A DNA stretch of 64,000 nt from Ectobacillus funiculus (GTDB lineage: Bacteria > Bacillota > Bacilli > Bacillales > Bacillaceae_G). Positions 56,377-64,000 of the stretch are shown here, piece by piece; positions within the stretch are counted from its first letter, which is position 1; every line of letters begins with the position of its first letter. The notes beneath the pieces are model-generated. The model did no database searches. It saw only the letters and a program-made list of their open reading frames with translations, and was not told where the DNA came from. The DNA lies in assembly GCF_004138295.1 (NCBI RefSeq), contig NZ_SCFM01000027.1, positions 18,928 to 82,927 on the forward strand, given 5' to 3'. A program made the position numbers and the translations under genes.

Positions 56377-57018
56377 TTGTTTACTCATGAAGAAAAAGAT
56401 GCGATTTATAAAGTAATAGAAAAGAGAAGAGATATTAGAAGTTTTCTCCCTGACGCGGTGCCGCAGGAAGCAGTGGCACGTATATTAGAAGCTGCGCATC
56501 ATGCACCTTCGGTTGGATTTATGCAGCCTTGGAATTTTATTTTAATCCAATCGGATGAACTGAAAAATCGCTTAGCTTGGGCCGCAGATAAAGAAAGACG
56601 GGCACTTGCGATCCATTATGAACAAGATGAGCGGGCCGCAAAATTCCTTAATCTCAAAATTGAGGGCATGAAAGAGGCGCCTTTAACAATCTGCGTTACA
56701 TGCGATCCTTCCCGGGGAGGCTCGCACGTACTAGGTCGTAATTCGATTCCTGAAACTGACATCATGTCAACCGCCTGTGCTATTCAAAATATGTGGTTAG
56801 CCGCTTGTGCTGAAGGGTTGGCGATGGGCTGGGTGAGCTTTTATAAAAAGTCGGATATTCGAGACATTTTAGAAATTCCTCCTCATATTGATCCAATAGC
56901 TTTAGTTTCTATTGGATACACGGACACATATCCGACAGCTCCTATTTTAGAAACAGCGAACTGGGAGAAAAGGCGGGCATTAGAGAAGCTTATCTTTCAT
57001 GAAAAATGGGGACAGTAA
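56377..57018 (+). CDS. bluB: 5,6-dimethylbenzimidazole synthase
   Basis: 213 residues from a TTG at 56377, behind AGGTGG; the frame is open back to 56242, but that part is the terminator. It is a flavin-destroying nitroreductase-fold enzyme that cleaves FMNH2 to make the lower base of cobalamin. Motifs: EKRRDIRSFLPDAVPQEAVARILEAAHHAPSVGFMQPWNF, KEAPLTICVTCDPSRGG and AAGLAMGWVSFY-like AEGLAMGWVSFY. Its stop codon TAA is also the first three bases of repeat copy 11. Confidence 0.93.
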   Translation: MFTHEEKDAIYKVIEKRRDIRSFLPDAVPQEAVARILEAAHHAPSVGFMQPWNFILIQSDELKNRLAWAADKERRALAIHYEQDERAAKFLNLKIEGMKEAPLTICVTCDPSRGGSHVLGRNSIPETDIMSTACAIQNMWLAACAEGLAMGWVSFYKKSDIRDILEIPPHIDPIALVSIGYTDTYPTAPILETANWEKRRALEKLIFHEKWGQ

Positions 57019-57152
57019 AGAAAACTCGCCGACTGGCAAGCCCTGCTCCCTGGCAAAGACAGAGACGTAGCCCTACTTATACTTTATCCCTAAAATTTCT
57101 CGCTACGTCGAGTTGGCTTCTAGCTAGAAATTTATACATTCTTAAATATGTA
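57016..57152 (+). repeat. 140-bp interspersed repeat, copy 11 (full), overlapping the bluB stop
   Basis: TAAAGAAAACTCGCC begins at the bluB stop codon. The pseudoknot pair is GACGTAG/CTACGTC, perfectly complementary. The stem arms are ATACTTTAT and AAATATGTA, another paired variant. Confidence 0.94.
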
Positions 57153-57161
57153 ATACAAAAG

Positions 57162-57197
57162 CAAAACGGGTGTCTCAGCGTGGAGACACCCGTTTCT
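57162..57197. terminator. Terminator of the DUF4870 gene and possibly bluB
   Basis: AAACGGGTGTCTC - AGCGTG - GAGACACCCGTTTC, a 13-bp perfect stem. Confidence 0.85.
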
Positions 57198-57209
57198 TTC
57201 TATTAATTA

Positions 57210-57518
57210 TTAGGCAAACAATGCACCAATAATCGGATAGCGGAATGGACGGTCATCCAGCGCACGGATAATGCCCATAATCGGAGCAATCAATGCCATC
57301 AGTCCAAACACGATAAGAAATGGTATGCCAATCAAAATCCAAGAAAAGAATATTGAAATGGAAATCAAGACACCCATAACAAGGTGAAAAATTACTGCCT
57401 GCAGCGATAAGCTTTTTACTTCTCGATTTGAGCTAAGAAAATATACGATAATAGGAACTAACACCGGTGCAAACCATGTGCTAGCATGAACAAGGATCTT
57501 AAGTCCCTTATGTTCCAT
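57210..57518 (-). CDS. DUF4870 domain membrane protein
   Basis: 102 residues with three hydrophobic helices. HASTWFAPVLVPIIVYFLSSNREVKSLSLQAVIFHL and the central VFGLMALIAPIMGIIRALDDRPFRYPIIG match the DUF4870 (Tic20-like) family, common small membrane proteins of Bacillus with no firm function. Monocistronic with a strong terminator. Confidence 0.87.
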   Translation of the reverse strand: MEHKGLKILVHASTWFAPVLVPIIVYFLSSNREVKSLSLQAVIFHLVMGVLISISIFFSWILIGIPFLIVFGLMALIAPIMGIIRALDDRPFRYPIIGALFA

Positions 57519-57763
57519 TTGAGCTGAACTCCTTTTTAATTATATTTTGTTTTGCTATATTTTTATTATACAACAGTTCATAGCTCAAGTTCATAAGACC
57601 TAAGACTGATTTTTTATCAATCACCTTAGTAATTTTTCATACCAGCTTGGATGAACGCGAAAGTGGAAAAGATTATTCCTTTAAAAGTCGATGTATTTTA
57701 AGTATAATTTAATTGAATAGTCAAAAATGTATACATTTTATATTTCTTCTACAGGAGATACAA

Positions 57764-59071
57764 ATGAAATATGATTTTGTAAAATTAAATGAAATAATAG
57801 AGCTATCAAATGGTGGTCATATACTATATGTTTATGAAGATACAGAATGTTATGTAAACAATGCAGTGTCGTATATAGTTAGCGGTCTCGAGCAAGAACA
57901 TCATCTATTGGTGGTAGATAATCGGGAACTATTACTACTTATTAATCAAAAACTGGAAAACATCCTTCCCGAGGAAAAGCTAGCCATGGTACATTACACA
58001 GATAACCTTGATTTTTATCAGATGCATGGAAATTTTGATGTGGAGAGCATTGTAAATCATTTTGAGCAAATATTAGAGCCTTTTTTCAAGAAAGGCATCT
58101 CTATCCGTACATGGGCACATGTTGATTGGAAAGAACAAGATAATATAGCTTCCATTCTTAAAGAATTTGAAGATCGGGCAGATTGTTGTGTAAAAGATGC
58201 AGGACTCGTTTCTGTTTGTGCTTATGACGCTCATACGCTAACTGTTCCTCTTCAAATGGATTTAATGCGCAGTCACGAATATTTCATGACAGACAAAGAA
58301 CTTACTCGGTCTTACTTGTATAGAAATACAAAAAAAACAGTGATTTTCCCTTCGCTTTCTGTCCAAACTAAAATGCAATCGGAAATGGATTTATATAAGC
58401 AAAAACTAGATTTTGTACATGTTGTATCCCACGAGGTGAGAAATCCTCTTACTGTAATCAAAGCATATTGTTCTATCATATTAGAGCAAGGATTGAATTC
58501 CATCGAAGAGAACCTCAATAAAATTAAAGATATAAGAGACTATGTCGATGTAATTGATAATGAAATGAATCATATTATTCATACAGAACAGATGCTGTCC
58601 AATGATTTGCTTTGGAAGAAAGAACTTGTTGAGCCATTACCTGTGATTCGAGACGTCATTGAATTTATGACCATTAAAGCACGTACGCAAAATCTAGAGC
58701 TTCAACATACGCTCGACTTGCAAGGTAACGAAAAGATGTATACGAATAAGATTGGTTTAAAACTAATTTTATCAAATCTCTTAAGCAATGCCATTAAATA
58801 TAGTTATGAACAATCCATCGTTACACTTTCCGTTTTAGCTGCTCATGATAAAATTGTCATGAAAGTGAAGGATCATGGGATAGGAATGACTGAAGAACAA
58901 ACAAGGGCATTATTTAAAAAATACGGGAAATTCAATCCTCATAAAAGCGGTTTGGGAATAGGCCTGTATATGGTAAAGGAACTTATCGACCATTTTGAAG
59001 GATTCATCCGCATAGATAGCCAGCTTGGTGCAGGAACAGAGGCTATAGTAGAATTACCGTTAAAGCAATAA
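57764..59071 (+). CDS. Cytoplasmic sensor histidine kinase with MEDS-like domain
   Basis: 435 residues from the ATG at 57764 (CAGGAG upstream). Residues 1-190 resemble the MEDS/DcmR sensory domain, a RecA-like fold: GGHILYVYEDTECYVNNAVSYIVSGLEQEHHLLVVDN. Then comes the HisKA box FVHVVSHEVRNPLTVIKAY with the phospho-acceptor His, and a HATPase domain with N box (LILSNLLSNAIKYS), G1 (VKDHGIGMTEEQ) and G2 (SGLGIGLYMVKELIDHF). No membrane helix. No response regulator is adjacent. Confidence 0.87.
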   Translation: MKYDFVKLNEIIELSNGGHILYVYEDTECYVNNAVSYIVSGLEQEHHLLVVDNRELLLLINQKLENILPEEKLAMVHYTDNLDFYQMHGNFDVESIVNHFEQILEPFFKKGISIRTWAHVDWKEQDNIASILKEFEDRADCCVKDAGLVSVCAYDAHTLTVPLQMDLMRSHEYFMTDKELTRSYLYRNTKKTVIFPSLSVQTKMQSEMDLYKQKLDFVHVVSHEVRNPLTVIKAYCSIILEQGLNSIEENLNKIKDIRDYVDVIDNEMNHIIHTEQMLSNDLLWKKELVEPLPVIRDVIEFMTIKARTQNLELQHTLDLQGNEKMYTNKIGLKLILSNLLSNAIKYSYEQSIVTLSVLAAHDKIVMKVKDHGIGMTEEQTRALFKKYGKFNPHKSGLGIGLYMVKELIDHFEGFIRIDSQLGAGTEAIVELPLKQ

Positions 59072-59072
59072 G

Positions 59073-59116
59073 CAAAACAGGCTGTAGAGCAACTTGCTCC
59101 ACAGCCTGTTTTACAC
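59073..59116 (+). terminator. Terminator of the histidine kinase gene
   Basis: AAAACAGGCTGT - AGAGCAACTTGCTCC - ACAGCCTGTTTT. Repeat copy 12 begins at its end. Confidence 0.88.
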
Positions 59117-59217
59117 TATAGGAAAGTATAAATTTCCAACTAAAAGTGATTCGACGTAGCCAGAAATTTTAGGAATACAGTGTAAGTGGGGCTACGCCAA
59201 ATAGCGAGTTTTCTTTA
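59110..59217 (-). repeat. Interspersed repeat, copy 12 (inverted, internally deleted)
   Basis: The only copy on the minus strand here. Read on that strand: TAAAGAAAACTCGCTATTTGG, then directly CGTAGCCCCACTTACACTGTA, CTACGTCGAATCACTTTTAG and TATAGTGTAAAA. About 35 bp covering the second hairpin are missing. Confidence 0.9.
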
Positions 59218-59226
59218 TAACAAACA

Positions 59227-60021
59227 TTATTCTTCATCCACCAAAGCCTCTACCCCAAAATGATCAGAGACGACCGATCGATTTACATCGTTAAAAATCA
59301 CTTGTGAATAGGCTACTTGGCACGGCTGATTCGTCAAAATCAAATCAATTCGCAAATCTTGCTTATTTTGATCCCAGCCGGCAATCTTTCCTTGCACCGT
59401 TACACCGCTATCCTTTTCCTTCGCAAGGCTATAAATATCGTACAAGCCATGCTGTATAAGATATTCATATCCCTCACCCTTCAAGTCGGCATGATTATTA
59501 AAATCACCCATCAGGAAAAATCGCTCTTCCCCCTGCACATGCTCAAGGAGAGATTTTGCTTGATGCACAAATGGTTCTTCCTCATCATGCCACCAGCCAA
59601 GATGACAGGAGTAGAAGGAAACCAGCTCCTCCTTATAACGTATGCTTGCACCAACAATCTTTCTTGTTTTCCACTTCATAATATCTTGACTTTGTGAAAC
59701 GAAAAACGAATGCTTTCCTTCGATTGGATGCTTTGAGAGAATCGCAAGCCCTTCTTCATATGCCCCATAGCTAAAGTGAGAAAGATCCCATACATACTCG
59801 TAATCAGTAACACCAAGCCTTTGCAGTGCTTCCAGTAAAACAATAATATAATTGCCGCTTTTGACATTTTCTCGTACCACCTGTCCATCAGTAGGCTGGC
59901 TTACTTCCTGTAACGCAATCACATCATAAGCGTTTTCTTGAATAGCCTTCGCGAGAGTGTCAATTTTTCCAAGCTGATTCTCTTCCCGCCATGCATGGCA
60001 GTTTAATGTTAATAATTTCAT
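59227..60021 (-). CDS. Endonuclease/exonuclease/phosphatase (EEP) family hydrolase
   Basis: 264 residues. MKLLTLNCHAWREENQ (Asn/His of the first motif), VIALQEVSQP (metal-binding Glu), SCHLGWW, FLMGDFNNHAD (catalytic Asp-Asn) and VSDHFGVEAL (final Asp-His) are the full EEP set. Substrates of the family range from sphingomyelin to phosphorylated sugars and nucleic acids. It starts four bases after the PTS stop, so it is co-transcribed with the sugar transporter. Confidence 0.88.
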   Translation of the reverse strand: MKLLTLNCHAWREENQLGKIDTLAKAIQENAYDVIALQEVSQPTDGQVVRENVKSGNYIIVLLEALQRLGVTDYEYVWDLSHFSYGAYEEGLAILSKHPIEGKHSFFVSQSQDIMKWKTRKIVGASIRYKEELVSFYSCHLGWWHDEEEPFVHQAKSLLEHVQGEERFFLMGDFNNHADLKGEGYEYLIQHGLYDIYSLAKEKDSGVTVQGKIAGWDQNKQDLRIDLILTNQPCQVAYSQVIFNDVNRSVVSDHFGVEALVDEE

Positions 60022-60024
60022 TCT

Positions 60025-61671
60025 TTACGCTCCTAATCGGTCTTGAATGTCAGATTTTAATACATCCGCCTTCGGTCCGTAGATGGCCTGTACCCCCTTA
60101 TCCTTCAAGATAAGCCCCAGTGCACCGTTTTGCTTCCACTGCTGCTCGGCGGCAACGCTATCAATATTTTTTACAGTTACACGTAAACGAGTCATACAAG
60201 CATCTACATCTTCAATATTTTCTTTTCCGCCAAGCAAACCAATAATTGTGGCAGCAAGGGAATCATCCCCAGTATTCTCAGCTTGGCTGCCTTGTGTTGC
60301 TGCACTTGTCTCTTCCTCGATATAGTTTCCTGCACGGCCAGGAGTTGCATAGTTGAATTTCTTAATGAGGAAGTTTGCTACAAAAAAGTTTAACGCAAAG
60401 AATACTGCACAAGCAATTAAAAAGTTAACCAAATCCAACCATAAGCCGGCCTTAATGCTCATTGGTGTACGTGTTAGCAGCTCAATAAATCCAAAGGAGT
60501 GAATACGAATATGAATCAAATCGACAACTGCAAATGCAAGCCCTGTCATAATTGCATACACAATATATAAAACAGGAGCGACAAACATAAACATAAACTC
60601 AATCGGCTCTGTTACACCTGTTAAGAATACTGCCAATCCCGCAGAAAGAAACATTGATTTATATTTCGACCGCTTTTCCTTATCAACATTTAGATACATC
60701 GCTAACGCAATCGCCGGCAGCGCTACAGTTGAAAGAATCATTTGTCCTACTTTAAAACGTGCTGGTGTCACATCATGCAATAATTGTTTGTAGCCCTCTG
60801 TATCCCCTGCTGCAAGCAAGTTATTTAAATCCGCAACCCAAGCAAGCCATAATGGGTCTTGCCCCGATACGATGCTTCCTGCATTAGACCCAGTTAAAAT
60901 TTTATATGTGCCGCCTAGGTCTGTGTAGTTCATTGGAATCGTTAACATATGATGCAAACCAAACGGCAATAATAGACGCTCTAGCGTACCATAAATAAAC
61001 GGAGCAATAAATGGTGCCGAACTGCGGGATGATGCAATCCAGTTCCCAAAATCATTTAAAATCCCTTGAATAAATGGCCATACGATAGATAATAAGAGAG
61101 CTGCTACAACAGAGCCGCCAATTACAACAAACGGTACAAAGCGCTTACCGTTAAAGAAAGAAAGAGACTGCGGTAACTTATCAAAGTTATAATACTTATT
61201 GAATAAGCTTGCTCCTAAGAAACCGGAAATAATTCCTACGAATACCCCCATATTTAATGCTGGCGCTCCAAGGACAGATGTGAAATAATCCTTTACTACT
61301 AATTCAGTTCCAAACAAAGAGGTAACTGTTGCATCAGGATTTGCTAACATCTCATTGTTCACCGAAAAAATAGCTCCTGTAATACGATTGATGAGGATAA
61401 AAGCAATCAACCCGGCAAACGCACCGCCTGCACGTTCCTTTGCCCAAGATCCCCCAATTGCAACAGCAAATAAGATATGCAAGTTTCCAATTAAACCCCA
61501 ACCAATGTCCTCGACCACATGTGCAATCGATTCCACAATAGCCATGTCGCCACCCATCATACCAATTAACTTACCAATTGAAACCATCAACCCGGCAGCT
61601 GGCATCACTGCTACTACTACAATTAAAGCCTTTCCAAATTTCTGCCAGAAATCAAACGAAGCAAGTTTCAT
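60025..61671 (-). CDS. PTS alpha-glucoside transporter, IICB
   Basis: 548 residues. The IIC domain (about 1-430, ten helices) has MPAAGLMVSIGKLIGMMGG, FGLHHMLTIPMNYTDLGGTY and TGVTEPIEFMFMFVAPVLY of the glucose/maltose family. The IIB domain (about 470-548) has the phosphorylated Cys in IEDVDACMTRLRVTVK. There is no IIA domain, so a glucose-type IIA must come from elsewhere, as for B. subtilis MalP. The divergent alpha-glucosidase suggests a maltose- or isomaltose-like substrate. GGGGG precedes the ATG. Confidence 0.9.
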   Translation of the reverse strand: MKLASFDFWQKFGKALIVVVAVMPAAGLMVSIGKLIGMMGGDMAIVESIAHVVEDIGWGLIGNLHILFAVAIGGSWAKERAGGAFAGLIAFILINRITGAIFSVNNEMLANPDATVTSLFGTELVVKDYFTSVLGAPALNMGVFVGIISGFLGASLFNKYYNFDKLPQSLSFFNGKRFVPFVVIGGSVVAALLLSIVWPFIQGILNDFGNWIASSRSSAPFIAPFIYGTLERLLLPFGLHHMLTIPMNYTDLGGTYKILTGSNAGSIVSGQDPLWLAWVADLNNLLAAGDTEGYKQLLHDVTPARFKVGQMILSTVALPAIALAMYLNVDKEKRSKYKSMFLSAGLAVFLTGVTEPIEFMFMFVAPVLYIVYAIMTGLAFAVVDLIHIRIHSFGFIELLTRTPMSIKAGLWLDLVNFLIACAVFFALNFFVANFLIKKFNYATPGRAGNYIEEETSAATQGSQAENTGDDSLAATIIGLLGGKENIEDVDACMTRLRVTVKNIDSVAAEQQWKQNGALGLILKDKGVQAIYGPKADVLKSDIQDRLGA

Positions 61672-61749
61672 TTTCTACTAACCCCCAACTTTAGAAATCT
61701 CCTAAAACATTCTTTACAAGAAACCATAAAACAACAGTCCTTCCCAAAG

Positions 61750-61761
61750 GCAAACGGTTGC
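61750..61761. promoter_or_regulatory. LacI/MalR-type operator 1
   Basis: GCAAACGGTTGC, a near-palindrome with central CG typical of LacI/GalR regulators, 80 bases upstream of the PTS gene. Confidence 0.65.
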
Positions 61762-61984
61762 ATGGATGTATTGTAATAAAAGTCGTATCATAAATCAACC
61801 CTATATCTATTTTTTTATTCCATAATTTTGAATCCTATCAAAATACAAAAACGCTGGAAAGGAACTTAAATACTTGCTGCGTACCAACGTTTACTGATAC
61901 TTATTTCCCCTTCTTTTTGTAGAAAAAATTTTCACTATACAAAAAACACACAAGTATCTTATTTAGAAAAAAAATATTTTTAGC

Positions 61985-61996
61985 GCAAACGGTTGC
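61985..61996. promoter_or_regulatory. LacI/MalR-type operator 2
   Basis: The same 12 bases, GCAAACGGTTGC, overlapping the -35 box of the alpha-glucosidase promoter. Two identical sites 235 bp apart suggest a looped repressor tetramer or one site per promoter. The regulator gene is not in the window. Confidence 0.7.
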
Positions 61997-62053
61997 CATC
62001 CATTTCGTAAATATGATAATCTGTGTGGTATATAGAGAGGGAGGACATTTTTT

Positions 62054-63721
62054 ATGCAAAAAAAATGGTGGAAAGAAGCAGTAGCTTATCAGATTTACCC
62101 GCGCAGCTTTATGGATAGCAACGGAGACGGAATTGGTGATCTGCAAGGAATCATTTCTAAATTAGATTATCTGCAGGACTTGGGAATTGATGTGATTTGG
62201 ATTTGTCCAATCTATAAATCTCCAAATGAAGATAATGGATACGATATTTCAGATTATCAAGATATCATGGATGAGTTTGGAACTATGAAGGATTTTGATC
62301 AGCTATTGGAAGAAGCTCATCAACGAGGAATGAAGATTATTATGGATCTTGTTATCAATCATACCTCAGCCGATCACCCATGGTTTGTCGAATCTCGTTC
62401 TAGCAAGGATAACCCAAAACGGGACTATTACATCTGGGCAGATCCGAAAGAGGATGGCACGGAGCCCAATAACTGGGAAAGTATTTTCAGCGGTTCCGCT
62501 TGGGAGTACGATGAACAAACAGCGCAGTACTATATGCATATTTTCGCAACAAGGCAGCCCGATTTAAATTGGGAAAACCCTAAAGTTCGCCAAGACTTGT
62601 ATGCAATGGTCAATTGGTGGCTTGATAAAGGAATTGACGGCTTCCGTATCGATGCCATTTCCCATATTAAAAAGGTACCAGGATTCCCTGACCTGCCAAA
62701 TCCAGAGAAGCAGCGCTATGTGCCTTCCTTAGACGGTCATATGAATCGTGAAGGTATTCATGTATTTTTAGAAGAGCTAAAGCAAGAAACATTTGATAAA
62801 TATGATATTATGACTGTTGGTGAAGCCAATGGCGTCACACCGGCGGATGCCCACCTATGGGTAGGAGAAGAGCATGGAAAATTTAATATGGTATTCCAAT
62901 TTGAGCATTTAGAGCTATGGGGCAGAAGTATCGAAAATACAATCAATCTTCCAGCGTTAAAGAAAACGTTTACCACATGGCAAAAAGGGCTTGAAGGTAT
63001 CGGCTGGAACGCGTTATTCCTTGAAAATCACGACCAGCCTCGCTCTGTTTCCACATGGGGAAATGATACAGCGTATTGGGACCAATCATCCAAAGCTCTT
63101 GCAACGATGTATTTCTTGATGCAAGGAACACCTTTTATTTATCAGGGACAGGAAATTGGCATGACAAATGTCCAATTTCATTCAATCGAAGATTATAATG
63201 ATGTTGCAATCAAAAACTTATATAAATTTGAATTAGAAAACGGAAAAACTCATGATGAAGTAATGGAAATTATTTGGAAGCGCGGGCGTGATAATTCCAG
63301 AACACCAATGCAATGGAACGCTGAGCCAAATGGCGGATTCACTACAGGAACTCCATGGCTCAAGGTAAACCCAAATTATCAGGAAATTAATGTACAAAGT
63401 GCACTTGAGAATCCCGCATCCATTTATCATTATTACAAAAACCTGATTCAATTGCGCAAAAACAATCCAGCCCTTATATATGGCGCCTATGATGTGCTAC
63501 TAGAGGAAGACACACAAATTTATGCCTATACAAGAACATGGAAAAATGAAACGATACTCATCCTTACAAATATTTCTGATCAAGAGGCATGCTTTATCTT
63601 GCCTGCCAATATAGCATATACATCAGCCGAGCTATTAATGAGCAACCATGATACAGAAAATACGGATATTCAAAATGTATTGTTGCAGCCTTATGAAGCT
63701 AGAGTTTACAGACTAGTATAA
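62054..63721 (+). CDS. malL: Alpha-glucosidase / oligo-1,6-glucosidase (GH13)
   Basis: 555 residues, no signal peptide, so cytoplasmic. WWKEAVAYQIYPRSFMDSNGDGIGDLQGI is the GH13 subfamily 31 beginning. The catalytic triad is visible: nucleophile Asp in DGFRIDAISHI, acid Glu in MTVGEANGV, and Asp in LENHDQPRSVS; FIYQGQEIGMTN is also conserved. The residue after GEA is Asn, with a Val at the GEANGV position, as seen in enzymes acting on alpha-1,6 or mixed links. It would hydrolyse the phosphorylated or free glucosides imported by the divergent PTS. AGAGGGAGGA precedes the ATG. Confidence 0.92.
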   Translation: MQKKWWKEAVAYQIYPRSFMDSNGDGIGDLQGIISKLDYLQDLGIDVIWICPIYKSPNEDNGYDISDYQDIMDEFGTMKDFDQLLEEAHQRGMKIIMDLVINHTSADHPWFVESRSSKDNPKRDYYIWADPKEDGTEPNNWESIFSGSAWEYDEQTAQYYMHIFATRQPDLNWENPKVRQDLYAMVNWWLDKGIDGFRIDAISHIKKVPGFPDLPNPEKQRYVPSLDGHMNREGIHVFLEELKQETFDKYDIMTVGEANGVTPADAHLWVGEEHGKFNMVFQFEHLELWGRSIENTINLPALKKTFTTWQKGLEGIGWNALFLENHDQPRSVSTWGNDTAYWDQSSKALATMYFLMQGTPFIYQGQEIGMTNVQFHSIEDYNDVAIKNLYKFELENGKTHDEVMEIIWKRGRDNSRTPMQWNAEPNGGFTTGTPWLKVNPNYQEINVQSALENPASIYHYYKNLIQLRKNNPALIYGAYDVLLEEDTQIYAYTRTWKNETILILTNISDQEACFILPANIAYTSAELLMSNHDTENTDIQNVLLQPYEARVYRLV

Positions 63722-63755
63722 GAATCACATACATGAATGACCGAGCAAGATTTTT

Positions 63756-63889
63756 TAAAGAAAACTCGCCGATTGGCGAGCCCTGCTCTTGGTCGAAGAC
63801 AGAGGTGTAGTTGCACTTATACTTTGTTCTTAAAATTTCCGACTACGTCGAATGGTCTTCCTGCTAGAAATTTATATTTTCTTAAAGTG
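63756..63889 (+). repeat. 140-bp interspersed repeat, copy 13 (first of a tandem pair)
   Basis: It starts TAAAGAAAACTCGCC with a perfect first hairpin CTCGCC-GATT-GGCGAG. The stem arms are ACTTTG/TAAAGT. GGTGTAG pairs with CTACGTC through wobble pairs. It runs directly into copy 14. Confidence 0.95.
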
Positions 63890-64000
63890 TAAAGAAAACT
63901 CGCCGATTGGCGAGCCCTGCTCTTGGGCGAAGACAGAGGTGTAGTTGCACTTATACTTCGTTCCTAAAATTTCTGACTACGTCGAATGATCTCCTAGCTA
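63890..64000 (+). repeat. 140-bp interspersed repeat, copy 14 (cut by the window end)
   Basis: A direct tandem copy of copy 13 with the same first hairpin; the second arm lies beyond the window. Confidence 0.93.

Larger units (their letters stand above)
61672..62053. other. Divergent control region of the alpha-glucoside genes
   Basis: 380 bp without a gene. It holds two identical LacI-type operators and the malL-like gene promoter (TTGCCA 61993-61998, GATAAT 62015-62020, 16-bp spacer). Confidence 0.7.

Overview
The window is chromosomal DNA from a low-to-moderate GC, spore-forming member of the Bacillaceae. Evidence for this is the strong AGGAGG-type ribosome binding sites with frequent TTG/GTG starts, a GerW/YtfJ spore protein, FabL, T-box and CIRCE control, cre-like sites, and a his operon of the HisZ/short-HisG type lying beside an ilv-leu cluster, an arrangement I associate with Bacillus cereus-like genomes. 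The species cannot be named from the sequence.

Layout. 1-309 is the end of a probable pssA. 525-7189 (minus) is a complete-looking hisZGDBHAFIE operon ending in a fragment of hisJ. It has its own sigma-A promoter set among palindromes that look like repressor operators. 7877-17309 (minus) is ilvE-ilvD-[T-box]-ilvB-ilvN-ilvC-(leuA remnant)-leuB-leuC-leuD. Only the last ~60 codons of leuA survive, with frameshifts. 17.7-26 kb holds small unknown and spore-related genes, fabL, a MarR regulator, an L,D-transpeptidase, a MATE exporter and a Ku gene without a visible LigD partner. A tRNA-Ala(GGC) lies at 26346. 26.7-30.7 kb is a sugar isomerase/oxidoreductase operon divergent from an AraC regulator. 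31-39.5 kb contains a YczE-like protein, a phosphotransferase, an Eis-like acetyltransferase, several small proteins, decayed genes, a solitary holin and a solitary fructose-type PTS IIC. 39.7-41.7 kb is htpG behind a CIRCE element. 41.7-51.1 kb has two VOC proteins, an oxidoreductase, an amino acid permease, a methyltransferase, an orphan glgC and a TipA-like MerR regulator. 51.5-55.6 kb is a MarR-ABC-ABC exporter operon. 55.9-57.0 kb is a cobalamin riboswitch and bluB. 57.2-59.1 kb has a DUF4870 protein and a cytoplasmic histidine kinase with a MEDS-type sensor. 59.2-63.7 kb is an alpha-glucoside PTS with an EEP-family hydrolase, divergent from an alpha-glucosidase.

The most unusual feature is a ~140-bp interspersed repeat, present about 15 times here (full, partial, tandem and inverted). 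It begins TAAAGAAAACTCG and ends near AGTGTAAA. The copies differ in ways that preserve base pairing: two 5' hairpins, a long 3' stem whose arms covary between copies, and a segment near GGCGTAG that can pair with CTACGTC in the loop of that stem, which would make a pseudoknot. One copy sits inside the variable part of the cobalamin riboswitch of bluB, and another begins exactly at the bluB stop codon. This points to a mobile, structured nucleic-acid element that shapes local gene control.

A second theme is gene decay. hisJ, leuA, a CPBP protease, an acetyltransferase and a membrane protein all survive as C-terminal pieces only. Loss of leuA and hisJ predicts leucine and histidine auxotrophy unless other copies exist elsewhere.
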